Assembly: GCA_949361645.1 (NCBI GenBank)
Contig: OX442416.1
Span: 9,634,129-9,698,128, forward strand
Direction: 5' to 3'
Origin: Spongilla lacustris
Taxonomy: Eukaryota; Porifera; Demospongiae; Spongillida; Spongillidae
Length of the DNA: 64,000 nt
Shown here: one piece after another, positions 47,425-57,434 of the stretch
How the letters are laid out: each line of letters opens with the position of its first letter
How positions within the stretch are numbered: position 1 is the stretch's first letter
Translations under genes and position numbers: made by a program
The notes under the pieces: generated by a model
What the model was told of the DNA's origin: nothing
The model's input: only the letters and a program-made list of their open reading frames with translations
The model's database searches: none

Positions 47425-48600
47425 ATGGAGTCAGCTACATTCTCCACATCTTATGCGTCTGTGGAGAACTGGAGCTTCCACTTTGCCGGCAGTATGAGGC
47501 TGAAGAAGATGATGAAGCATTTGATGTGAGTATTTAAACTAATGAAAATTTCAAGTTAAAGATTATAATTCTGTACACAGGAAACACCCATGGATCTAAA
47601 GGAGGGTGAATATGCATTGAGCAAGGATACTACAGTTGCTTTATGGAAGGATTACATGTCCTTTTATGGTGATTTTCAACTGCAAGAAATTTTGGGAGGT
47701 GATTTTGTGGTAGTAAATGAAGACTTGCACGAGGAATTTGAGAAATTTAAACACAAACTCTGTTCTTATGTGGATAGAGGCTTCACCGTTGTTGAAGCAG
47801 TGGTGTGTTTAAAAGAGGTGCAATTACTAGGGAAGAAGTACTTTCTTATATCTTCAGCACACTAGGATACATTATGTGAGTGGGTGTATAGAAAAAGGAG
47901 CATGTGCACTAGTCAGGAGAATGTAGTGGCATTGTTGGGAGGTGGCAATGGTCAGCATACTTATTTCTTCTCCCAAGCCTTGAGAAAGGAAGCAAATCAT
48001 GTGGATGCCTCTTATAAATCCTTTGAAAAGGAAACGGATCATGTGGATTTGATATCCAACAACCCAGTATGCATAGAATGGCAAATATCCAAGTGCAATT
48101 CACTTGGATTGAATTTTTGTCAGGCTAATAACTTGCATCATGGCAAAATGCAGCCACAAATGATTCAAGTCTCACAAAACCCCTTGAGAACAGCAAGACT
48201 TAGTCCAGATGGAAACTGTTTTTTCTGCTGCATTGCTATGATTGTTACTGGATCACAGGATTATCATGAAGAGATGAGGTTACTTGTTACAACTTACATG
48301 ATATCTAATTCCTCAAATGAAAAGATATCCTGCCTTTTGCCTCGTCATACATCAATGCAATCATACATTGTGCAATCTAATATAAGATGCAGTTTCCTGG
48401 AGAATGGGCCACAGATTTGGATATCACTGCTGCTTCCTGCTTGTTAAATACAAAAATTAATGTATTCAACTTTACTGGAAAGATCTACGAGTGCCGGGGC
48501 ACTTTATTCTCCTCATGAAGTAGTGAATGACCTACACCAGGAAGAATCCAACTTTATAACCAATGTGCAAAATCATTTTGAAGTTGTAAAAAAGATGTAA
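47425..48600 (+). pseudogene. OTU-type cysteine protease gene remnant
   Basis: An exon ending EAEEDDEAFD is followed by a donor (GAT|GTGAGT at 47,527/47,528), a 53-bp intron and an acceptor (TGTACACAG|GAA at 47,580/47,581). The next exon stays in frame (ETPMDLKEGEYALSK...). One TAG at 47,863-47,865 interrupts an otherwise continuous frame that runs on to 48,447. This frame contains DGNC (codons 48,208-48,219), the Asp and Cys signature of OTU deubiquitinases, followed by the usual VTGSQDYHEEMR helix. Two further frameshifts (about 48,380 and 48,500) separate the GEWATDLDI and ALYSPHEVVND parts. The catalytic-His context NHFEVV is at 48,571-48,588. All three catalytic positions are recognisable, but the gene is broken three times. 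OTU domains occur in host proteins and in several eukaryotic transposons (Helitrons, Ginger-type). Given its surroundings I suspect a mobile origin. Confidence 0.65.
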
Positions 48601-48790
48601 GCAGTTCGAGCTGTTCTGAGTCAGGCATTGTGTTTTTCATCTTTCATGCTGCTATTTGTATACATGCTGTGTATATACTTGTATGCCATCTGAAAGGTTA
48701 TAGTCAAAAAGCAAATTTAATTGTCCCAATTTGTAGCATACATGTACATATACATAGAACCAAATTGTCTCCCCAAATATATATATTGTA

Positions 48791-49353
48791 ATTGGGACAG
48801 TTTCCACGAAAATGGCCCTTCGTTTATATATATAAAATGTTATAAAAATGCTTCTCGTTTGAATCGCTATATCTTCCGAACGGTTAAAGGTATCAACTTC
48901 TTATTTTCAACACTTCATACTATAGCATTTGTCTATCGTAAAATACATTTTGGAGTCTTGCACTTGCTCCGTATCAGTACTGCAACGTTCGATACCCCAC
49001 CGGGTTCAAACCCGCCATAACTTTCTGTAGGAGTAATAAAATCGCTTCAAATTCCGTTTGTAGGTAGAGGGGTCCTATACCTATTGATTTGTTCTGTTCG
49101 TTAATTTTTATGTCATCCGTTACTGAGATACAGCGGCGCAAAGTTGGTACAAGTTTCCCGCTCGAATCGCGCCGTTGTATGTGCGCGAACCGTTTCCATT
49201 CACCGAAGTACATGAATATTCAACTATTTCCTGTGGGTTGGGACTTTGTTAACCTAGCCACACCTACAAAGCATTTATCGGTGAGGTCTTGCCTATTAGC
49301 AGAGATAATGTATAAAGTTGTTATTCGTTATCTTCTGTGTAGATTTAAACGAT
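48791..49353 (+). repeat. Left terminal/leader sequence of the 48.8-kb element
   Basis: It begins at a TA-flanked terminus and ends at an ATG (49,354). It is over 85 percent identical by eye to the inverted copy at 62,045-62,705 in its first 450 bp. It contains TTATAAAAATGCTTCT and GAATCGCTATATCTTCCGAA. More diverged relatives exist at 9,880-10,190. It includes the promoter/leader of the following open frame; a possible 3' splice site (TCTTCTGTGTAG) lies at 49,331-49,342. Confidence 0.8.
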
Positions 49354-52024
49354 ATGGCGACATGCAACTGACGACGAGCTCGTCGTGTATCATTCAGCGG
49401 ACGAGTTCGAATGGTACGATAATTTGGATGTGGATGAGGAGGGTGGTGCCAATGGCGACGGTGAATATAGAAGTGGTGATTCCGACGGCATTTATAGCGA
49501 TGTCTGTGAAGATGGAATCAACGATGATGGTGAAAGTGACGGAGATGACGGTGATGGTGAAAGTGATGATGGTGGAAGTGATGATGGTGGAAGTGATAGC
49601 GATAAGGACTGTGATGGAAGCGACTGTAATGGTGATAGCGGAAGCGACTGTGATGGCGATGGTGATGATGTCAGCAAGGGCCCAGGTGGTGTACCAGCTA
49701 GAATAGCACGGGGACAGTGTCGTCCACGTCGCATGCTGAATGCCTACCTCACTAAAGGAGGGTGCTGCAAAGACGGCTGCTTATTGAAGTACGGTGACTT
49801 GCCCAAAAGACGAGCACTCACATTATCCAGATTGGACAAGAAAACCAGAAAGGCAGTTGTTTATGGAATGCTTGCTGTGACTCGGAACAAATCTGGTTCT
49901 CGAAATACATTCCAATATCGCCTTGACTGGTCCAGTCCTGTCTGCAGGGATGCTTTCTGTGCCGTCATTGGCACAAGTTACCGTACATTGAAGCGTTGGC
50001 AGCAGCAGGTGTGCTCTGACTCTGATGTTGAGCCCCATCCCCATGGCAACTGTGGCAGGGCTCCTCACAATGCCCTCTCTCGCGAGGACAAAAGGATGGT
50101 GGTCAGATTTATTGAGAATTATGCTGCCACAAATGCCCTCCCTGACCCTGGTCGATTGCAAGGGACGATCAGAGACTACGTTCTGGAGAGTGGCAAAACA
50201 CTAAAGTCTCTGTACGCCGAGTATTGCAAGGCCATGGAGTCTACATCAAAGACCACACCAGCACCACAGCAACCTTGCCCTTACAAATTGACCACTTGGC
50301 TGAAGCGGCAGTACACCTTGCTCAACGTTCCTCCGGCTCCTCCTACACCTCCAGCTGCACGTGTGGTGAAGTACGTGTCATTTATTAGACTCTGGCGCAG
50401 GTACTGCTTCAACATCAAGATCCAACCTGCACGCAGTGATCTGTGTGACAAGTGTGACCAGATGTTGGTCACTTTGAGGCACAGCCTTTCTGATGAGCAG
50501 CGCAAAACAATAAATGACAAATACAACCAACACCTCATTAAGGCCAAGGCATTCCGTGACGCCTACAATGCAAACATTGAGGAGGCTGAGAAGGAATGGG
50601 GAAGTAAGGGACAGAAGGAACGTGACCAGATCCTGGGTCACTTGGAATCCAGGGCTCTGATGGCTCCCTTCACCTCACACGCCCACCTGGACATGCAGAT
50701 GCAGTACTCCTTTGACTACTGCCAGCAGGTGTCACTGCCCTACAGCTCACAACAAAGGGGCACTTTTTATTTCAGGACACCTCGCAAGGTCCAGGTGTTT
50801 GGTGTGTGTTGTGAGCCGCTGTGCCACCAGGTGTTCTTCTTAATTGACGAGGCTGAGCAGGCCGGCAAGGGTGCTGTGGTGGTGGTCAGCCTGGTGCACG
50901 CATTCTTCCACCTACATGGACTGGGAGAGAGGCGTGTAACACTTCAGGCCGACAACTGTGTGGGCCAGAACAAGAACACCACCATGATGTGGTACCTGGC
51001 CTGGCGGGTGATCACTGGGCAACATAACGCCATACAGCTGAACTTCATGCTACCTGGGCACACAAAGTTCAGACCCGATTTCTACTTTGGCCTGTTCAAG
51101 AAGTACTACCGACGGCAGGACCATGTAGATGACATGGATGACCTAGCTGACTGTGTCCGACACTGTGGCCAGAATGTCACTTGTGTGCCACAGCTGTACC
51201 AGAACTGGCAGTACTATGACTGGAACACCTTCTTGGGCCAGTGGTTTACTCCTTTGGCTGGCCTAGGCCGCTACCACACATTTGAGTTTGACCGAGAACA
51301 CCCTGGTGTCATGAAAATGAAAATGTTACCATCGGACACAAACCCCACCGAGATGAGCATGCTGAGGGCTGGAGTGGCCATAAAGGACATACAGGAGGCT
51401 TATCAGAGCCAATCGATGCCACCTGTTATTAACCCCAGTGGTTTGTCCCTGATGCGGTCACTGTACCTGTACGAAAGGGTGAGGGAATATGTTCGTGACC
51501 CCAAAAAAAGGGACAAAGTATGTCCAAAACCTCCACCAAACTCAGAGGCCACCTCTTCCTATCCATGTGGCAACGCTTCATCCCTACCAGAAAACGACCA
51601 ACCTGGACCTTCAACTGCCTTTCCTCACTCACCTACATGTACTGTTGAGGGTCATGAGTCTGCATACAGTGAAGTGCAAGACGAAGCCAATAGCTGTGTT
51701 TCTGGCAGGAGGAAACGCAGACCCAGGTCTGAACTGATCCTTGCCTACCAGTGCACTGTATGTGGCAATAAGTATGGCAGTGGCTCGGCCCTGTCCCTGC
51801 ACAAAAAGATGACTCACAAGCAGCCTGCTGTTCCAGGTGATGAACACAGTGGTGCCACTAAGGTGGACAGTGCCAGTGTTGACGTAGGAAGCCAGGATCC
51901 ATCCAAGCGCAGGCGTAGGAAAAAATCTGAAATTGACAGGCCATTTTCCTGTTTTGTGTGTGGCAATAAGTACGGCAGCTCATCCACACTGTATACTCAC
52001 AAGAAGAGAGACCATGGCTCATGA
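49354..52024 (+). CDS. Large mobile-element protein: acidic N-terminus, DNCxGQNKN core, two C2H2 fingers
   Basis: One frame runs without a stop from 49,349 to 52,024 (880 codons from about 49,385). Numbering from 49,385, the order is: an Asp/Gly/Ser-rich acidic stretch (7-95); a helix-turn-helix-like segment (189-209); a CDKC zinc pair (Cys354, Cys357) before a coiled coil; a core with LDMQMQYSFD (436-444), ADNCVGQNKN (522-531) and PGHTKFRPDFYFGLFKKYYRR-type sequence (557 onward); then C2H2 fingers at 788-811 (C790, C793, H806, H811) and 854-877 (C856, C859, H872, H877). The core motif marks a widespread family of uncharacterised invertebrate proteins, which I believe Pfam calls DUF7869 (from memory). 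Spaced Asp residues (436/444, 523, 565) could form an RNase H-like catalytic site; that is inference. There is no in-frame ATG before Met117 (49,733). The ATG at 49,354 is one base out of frame, apparently because of one extra base near 49,364. The frame is otherwise intact and probably a recent element. Confidence 0.75.
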
Positions 52025-52059
52025 CAAATGATCCATATTGTGAGATGCATTTCATGGTA

Positions 52060-52219
52060 TTATTACCATTTCAATTTCATCTGTAGAAGTGAGGCCATTT
52101 TCCTTCACCCAAAGCTACATGTACCTGGCAAGTCCTACAATTACCCAAGGAACCCAGACATCTTGGAGATAGATCCAACTGATGTTCAACAACAGCAACT
52201 GGACGTTCATACTCCTTGA
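52060..52219 (+). other. Possible exon of unknown protein
   Basis: After a pyrimidine-rich stretch ending TTCATCTGTAG (52,076-52,086) an open frame of about 43 codons runs to a TGA at 52,217-52,219. It is rich in Pro, Asp and Gln and matches no family I know. It might be a terminal exon of the neighbouring element or chance. Confidence 0.2.
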
Positions 52220-52384
52220 CATCAATGGAGGTCTAATACCAGCATTAAGAGCACTTAAAGCTAGAGAAGCTCTCAGGTTGTGAGTTACCTTAGCAATTTA
52301 GTTGCCTGAATAGACACAGAACATGATGCATGCACCTCTGCAAATATAAGTTAGTTATTGCTCAGATTACTAGAGAGATGTTTG

Positions 52385-52690
52385 GTGCACCCATGAAGAA
52401 GTCAATTGTTGCTCAGATATACATGTACATGTACATGTAGCTCTGGTGCACGGATGAAGAAACGTTGGTTGTTGCAAAGTGATAACTCTGGTGCACCCGT
52501 GAAGTTAAAAGTCGATTGTTGCTCAGATATACATGTACATGTAGCTCTGGTGCACTCGTGAAGAAAAGTCGTTTGTTGCTTGATAACTCTGGTGCACCCG
52601 TGAAGTTAAAAGTCGATTGTTGCTCAGATATACATGTACATGTAGCTCTGGTGCACTCGTGAAGAAAAGTCGGTTGTTGCTCAGATAATC
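52385..52690. repeat. Tandem repeat of ~55/60-bp half-units
   Basis: GTTGCTCAGATATACATGTA, CATGTAGCTCTGGTGCACTC and GTGAAGAAAAGTCG alternate with a shorter half (GATAACTCTGGTGCACCCGTGAAGTTAAAAGTCG split in two here), giving a composite period near 115 bp for about 2.5 copies. Confidence 0.8.
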
Positions 52691-53387
52691 TATGTACAGT
52701 GCAACTGTGTATCATGTTGAATCAAATGTTCTTTTAAGAACTCGTTTGTCAGCTTGTCCTCACAATCTTTTGAGGTAACATTCTGACAAACGTTACATTT
52801 ACACAAGAAGTTACACCTTAGCGAAGCTTGATTATCATAACAAAGAAGTGATCACATGGGTACAAGCACATGAACATGTAAATGTTTTGAAAGAGTTCTA
52901 GTACGCATTTTAATGGAACAGAATGGTCCTTGTCCTGCCCAAGTGTGTCTGGCATAGGTCCAGCTGTCCATGGTAATGGTGCCTGGGACCATGACTGTGA
53001 TGGTGACTGGAGCTGAATCCTTGGTTGAAACTGGACTATTGCAGCTACTGGTGGCCTCACCATTACAGGCAGTGGCTCTGGCTGATAGGAATGATGCAAG
53101 TATGAGTATGAGGAATGGGATGATGAGCATGGTGAGGAAAAACATGAAGATGGATGTGTTGAATGACTTGAACGTGTTTGCTAAGTAGAGTGACATGGTG
53201 AAGAACGTATTGGATGAGTTGAGTGGCGGGGTGATCCAGGTGAATAGGAACGTGTTGTATGATTTGAGCGATTGAGTGAAGAGGAATGCACACGTGTTGA
53301 ATGATGTGAGGTATGTGGTGAACTGGATGATTGTGATGGTGACCGAGATCTGCATGTACTACTTGTAGATGTACTTGTATCTAAGGA

Positions 53388-53455
53388 TCCGCACTGTATA
53401 CTCACAACAAGTGAGACCATGGCTCATGACAAATGAACCATATTGTGAAATTCAT
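53388..53455 (+). pseudogene. Truncated second copy of the 3' end of the large open frame
   Basis: About 65 bp (CACTGTATACTCACAA ... GAGACCATGGCTCATGACAA ... ATATTGTGA) match 51,987-52,052 closely, including the last codons and the stop of the large open frame. It directly abuts the 71-bp minisatellite. The 1.3 kb between the two copies holds a tandem repeat and no recognisable gene. Confidence 0.75.
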
Positions 53456-53504
53456 GCTTTTTTATGTGGTCACCTCTGCAGTATATATCATACTTCTGTG
53501 TCAT

Positions 53505-55415
53505 TAAGGGTCATCTCTGTACACCTTATGTATGTGTCGTTAAGGGGTCACCTGTACACCTTACGTCTGTGTGGTTAAGAGTCATCTCTGTACACCTTAT
53601 GTATGTGTCGTTAAGGGGTCACCTGTACACCTTACGTCTGTGTGGTTAAGAGTCATCTCTGTACACCTTACGTATGTATCATTAAGGGGTCACCTGTACA
53701 CCGTACATCTGTGTGGTTAAGAGTCATCTCTGTATACCTTATGTATGTGTCGTTAAGGGGTCGCCTGTACACCGTACGTCTCTGTCGTTAAGAGACATCT
53801 CTGTAGACCTTATGTATGTGTCGCTAAGGGGTCACCTGTACACCTTACGTCTGTGTGGTTAAGATTCATCTCTGTATGTGTCGTTAAGGGGTCACCTGTG
53901 CACCTTACATCTGTGTGGTTAAGAGTCATCTCTGTATACCTTATGTATGTGTCGTTAAGGGGTCACCTGTACACCGTACGTCTCTGTCATTAAGAGTCAT
54001 CTCTGTATACCTTATGTATGTGTCGTTAAGGGGTCGCCTGTGCACCGTACGTCTCTGTCGTTAAGAGACATCTCTGTACACCTTATGTATGTGTCGTTAA
54101 GGGGTCACCTGTACACCTTACGTTTGTGTGGTTAAGATTCATCTCTGTATGTGTCGTTAAAGAGTCACCTGTGCACCTTACATCTGTGTGGTTTAGAGTC
54201 ATCTCTGTACACCTTATGTATGTGTCGTTAAGGGGTCACCTGTACACCGTACGTCTCTGTCATTAAGAGTCATCTCTGTATACCTTATGTATGTGTCGTT
54301 AAGGGGTCACCTGTACACCTTACATCTGTGTGGTTAAGAGTCATCTCTATATACCTTATGTATGTGTCGTTAGGGGGTCACCTGTACACCTTACGTCTGT
54401 GTGGTTAAGAGTCATCTCTGTACGCCTTATGTATGTGTCATTAAGGGGTCACCTGTACAACGTACGTCTGTGTGGTTAAGAGTCATCTCTGTACACCTTA
54501 TGTATGTGTCGTTAAGGGGTCACCTGTACACTGTACGTCTGTGTGGTTAAGATTCATCTCTGTATGTGTCGTTAAAGAGTCACCTGTGCACCTTACATCT
54601 GTGTGGTTAAGAGTCATCTCTGTACACCTTATGTATATGTCGTTAAGGGGTCACCTGTACACCTTACATCTGTGTGGTTAAGAGTCATCTCTGTATACCT
54701 TATGTATGTGTCATTAAGGGGTCACCTGTACACTGTACGTCTCTGTCGTTAAGAGTCATCTCTGTATACCTTATGTATGTGTCGTTAAGGGGTCACCTGT
54801 ACACCGTACGTCTCTGTCGTTAAGAGACATCTCTGTACACCTTATGTATGTGTCGTTAAGGGGTCACCTGTACACCTTACATCTGTGTGGTTAAGAGTCA
54901 TCTTGGTATACCTTATGTATGTGTTGTTAAGGGGTCACCTGTACACCGTATGTCTCTGTCGTTAAGAGTCATCTCTGTATACGTTATGTATGTGTCGTTA
55001 GGGGGTCGCCTGTACACCGTACGTCTCTGTCGTTACGAGACATCTCTGTACACCTTATGCATGTGTCGTTAAGGGGTCACCTGTACACCTTACATCTGTG
55101 TGGTTAAGAGTCATCTCTGTATACCTTATGTATGTGTCGTTAAGGGGTCACCTGTACACCGTACGTCTGTGTGGTTAAGAGTCATCTCTGTATGTGTCGT
55201 TAAAGAGTCACCTGTGCACCTTACATCTGTGTGGTTAAGAGTAATCTCTGTATACCTTATGTATGTGTCGTTAAGGGGTCACCTGTACACCGTACGTCTG
55301 TGTGGTTAAGAGTCATCTCTGTACACCTTATGTATGTGTCGTTAAGGGGTCACCTGTACACCTTACGTCTGTGTGGTTAAGAGTCATCTCCTTACACCTT
55401 ATGTATGTGTCGTTA
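53505..55415. repeat. Dimeric minisatellite, 71-bp unit of two related halves
   Basis: Half A is GTCATCTCTGTACACCTTAT + GTATGTGTCGTTAAGG. Half B is GGTCACCTGTACACCTTACG + TCTGTGTGGTTAAGA. The halves share TCWYCTSTRYACACCTTA and GTTAAG, so the 71-bp unit arose from a monomer of about 35 bp. About 27 units. Some units lose part of half A (ATCTCTGTATGTGTCGTTAA). Confidence 0.95.
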
Positions 55416-55417
55416 AG

Positions 55418-57242
55418 CCCCCATGGCCCTATTTCCCACTACCTATCCTCCTTTACTGCAATTTGTATTCTTTACTACAAGTTGTATCTGAGGCCCAGGC
55501 CATCCCCTACTCAATAGCACTCTCAGTCTCCACACAACCAGCCCTCCCACCCACCCACCCCTAAACACCCCTCGTACATATGGTGTAATCAGACTGCCAA
55601 CAGGCCGGAGAGCTGCCAGCTGCCACATTACCAGGATTGAATGGGGTCATCACAAAAGTAGACCCCAGCATGTGGAGTGGAACATTGAACTGGAGCCGGC
55701 CCCAAACACTGGGGCCAGCCACAATGGCCCCGTATCCTAGCCCCACACAGTACTAACACCAGCTCCTCACTGCAAATGCATATGAAGCCACTACCTGTGA
55801 AACCATTAACCCCCACACTACAAGAGGACTTAATGGTAGGGGAACCATCAACTACAAGTGGAGCTACCAGCTCGCATTGGACAAATGGAATACCACCACT
55901 GAAGCAGCCTCCATTTGTAGAGTGTACATACGTGCCTACGTTTGTCTCTTCACACATTTTGTGTTGTAGATCTGAACTACTGTAGACATGTACTTGTACA
56001 GAGTAAAATTTTATCAGTGTGGATGCTGTTAGTGGTGAATATGGTTACCTGCCCTATCGGTACTGATTGCGGTGGGTCTGCACCCGTGGTTGGTTTATAT
56101 AGACAACAGAGGGCGTTTTGCCCTACTGGGAACTACTGCACGCAAGTAGCAAAACACGTAGATCTAAGTGCCGTTTTGAATGTCAGCACGCACAGTCACA
56201 GCTACAATGTGGCACGATGAAGACATCAGAATTCATGACCACACAAGTGAAGTTAGCAGACCCTACACTGTCAGAGATGTCAACAGATCTAGACGTTACC
56301 AGTGTAACCCAGTTTCACCTGTGCCCCACGTACATTTTAGCAGATATACAACAGCCTAGGGCTAGCTATAGGTATACGCAAGTACGTAGTTGATGGCTAA
56401 CTCCACTTGTGTGGTAGTGAATTCTGATGTCTTCATCGTGCCACATTGTACATTGTAGCTGTGACTGTGCATGCAATTTATGTGACATTCAAAACGGCAC
56501 TTACGTACTCATACAGTACAGTAGTTCCCAGTAGGGCAAAACGCCCTCTGTTGTCCATATAAACCAACCACGGGTGCAGACCCACCGCAATCAGTACCGA
56601 TAGGGCAGGTAACTATATTCACCACTAAATGCATCCACACCAGATAAAATTTACTCTGTACATGTACAAGTACATGTCTACAGTAGTTCAGATCTACAAC
56701 ACAAAATGTGAGAAAAGACAAACGTAGGCATGTATGTACACTCTACAAATGGAGGCTGCTTCAGTCCATGGTGGTTCCATTTGTCCATTGCAAGCTGGTA
56801 GCTCCACTTGTAGTTGATGGTTCCCCTACCATTAAGTCCTCTTGTAGTGTGGGGGTTAATGGTTTCACAGGTAGTAGCTTCATTTGCATTTGCAGTGAGG
56901 AGCTGGTGTTAGTACTGTGTGAGGCTAGGATAGGGGGGCCATTGTGGCTGGCCCCAGTGTTTGGGGCCGGCTCCAGTTCAATGTTCCACTCCACATGCTG
57001 GGGTCTACTTTTGTGATGACCCCATTCAATCCTGGTAATGTGGCAGCTGGCAGCACTCCGGCCTGTTGGCAGTCTGATTACACCATATGTAAGAGGGGTG
57101 TTTATGGGTGGGTGGGTGGGTGGGTGGGTGGGAGGGCTGGTTGTGTGGAGACTGAGAGTGCTATAGAGTAAGGAATGGCCTGGGCCTCGGATACAACTTG
57201 CAGTAGAGGAGGATAGGTAGTGGGAGATAGGGACATGGTGGC
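55418..57242. mobile_element. Foldback element with ~800-bp inverted arms
   Basis: The left arm (about 55,418-56,245) starts CCCCATGGCCCTATTTCCCA. The right arm (about 56,395-57,242) ends with its near-complement TGGGAGATAGGGACATGGTGG. The arms correspond along their whole length, for example CATGCTGGGGTCTACTTTTG / CAAAAGTAGACCCCAGCATG. The loop of about 150 bp lies at 56,245-56,395. Arm identity is around 90 percent by eye. The right arm has a GGGT microsatellite (57,107-57,131) where the left has CCCACCCACC. No transposase frame is visible. The left end sits exactly at the end of the 71-bp minisatellite and I found no target duplication. Confidence 0.8.
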
Positions 57243-57434
57243 GAATGCGGCATGCCCAGTGTGAGAGCTGCATTAATGTGGGAGCCCCCAATGACCCTGT
57301 AGGATTTTTTAGTACCTGGTTGCTCCCTTGCTGGCAGTCTACTGGTGCTAACTGGACATGTAGTGTGGGGCTATTAAGTTAACTTGCATTAATGGTTCTG
57401 TCCGCATGAAGTGAGGGAGCTGACCTGATTCGAC

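Noticed and set aside
46904..47497. Repetitive protein frames over the 24-bp minisatellite
   Set aside because: The period is divisible by three and the frames are open on both strands, so openness carries no information.
48985..49020. GGGTTCAAACCCGCC resembling a tRNA T-arm
   Set aside because: No acceptor, D or anticodon stems around it. It is part of the element leader, and the inverted copy has the same sequence with changes that break pairing.
49089..49706. 205-codon frame overlapping the start of the large open frame
   Set aside because: Beyond 49,440 it is a Met/Val-rich shadow of the GAT-rich acidic region and has no independent features.
52852..53355. 167-codon minus-strand frame with a hydrophobic segment and NTF repeats
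   Set aside because: Low complexity, derived from a degenerate local repeat in a gap between two 3'-end copies. There is no recognisable domain.
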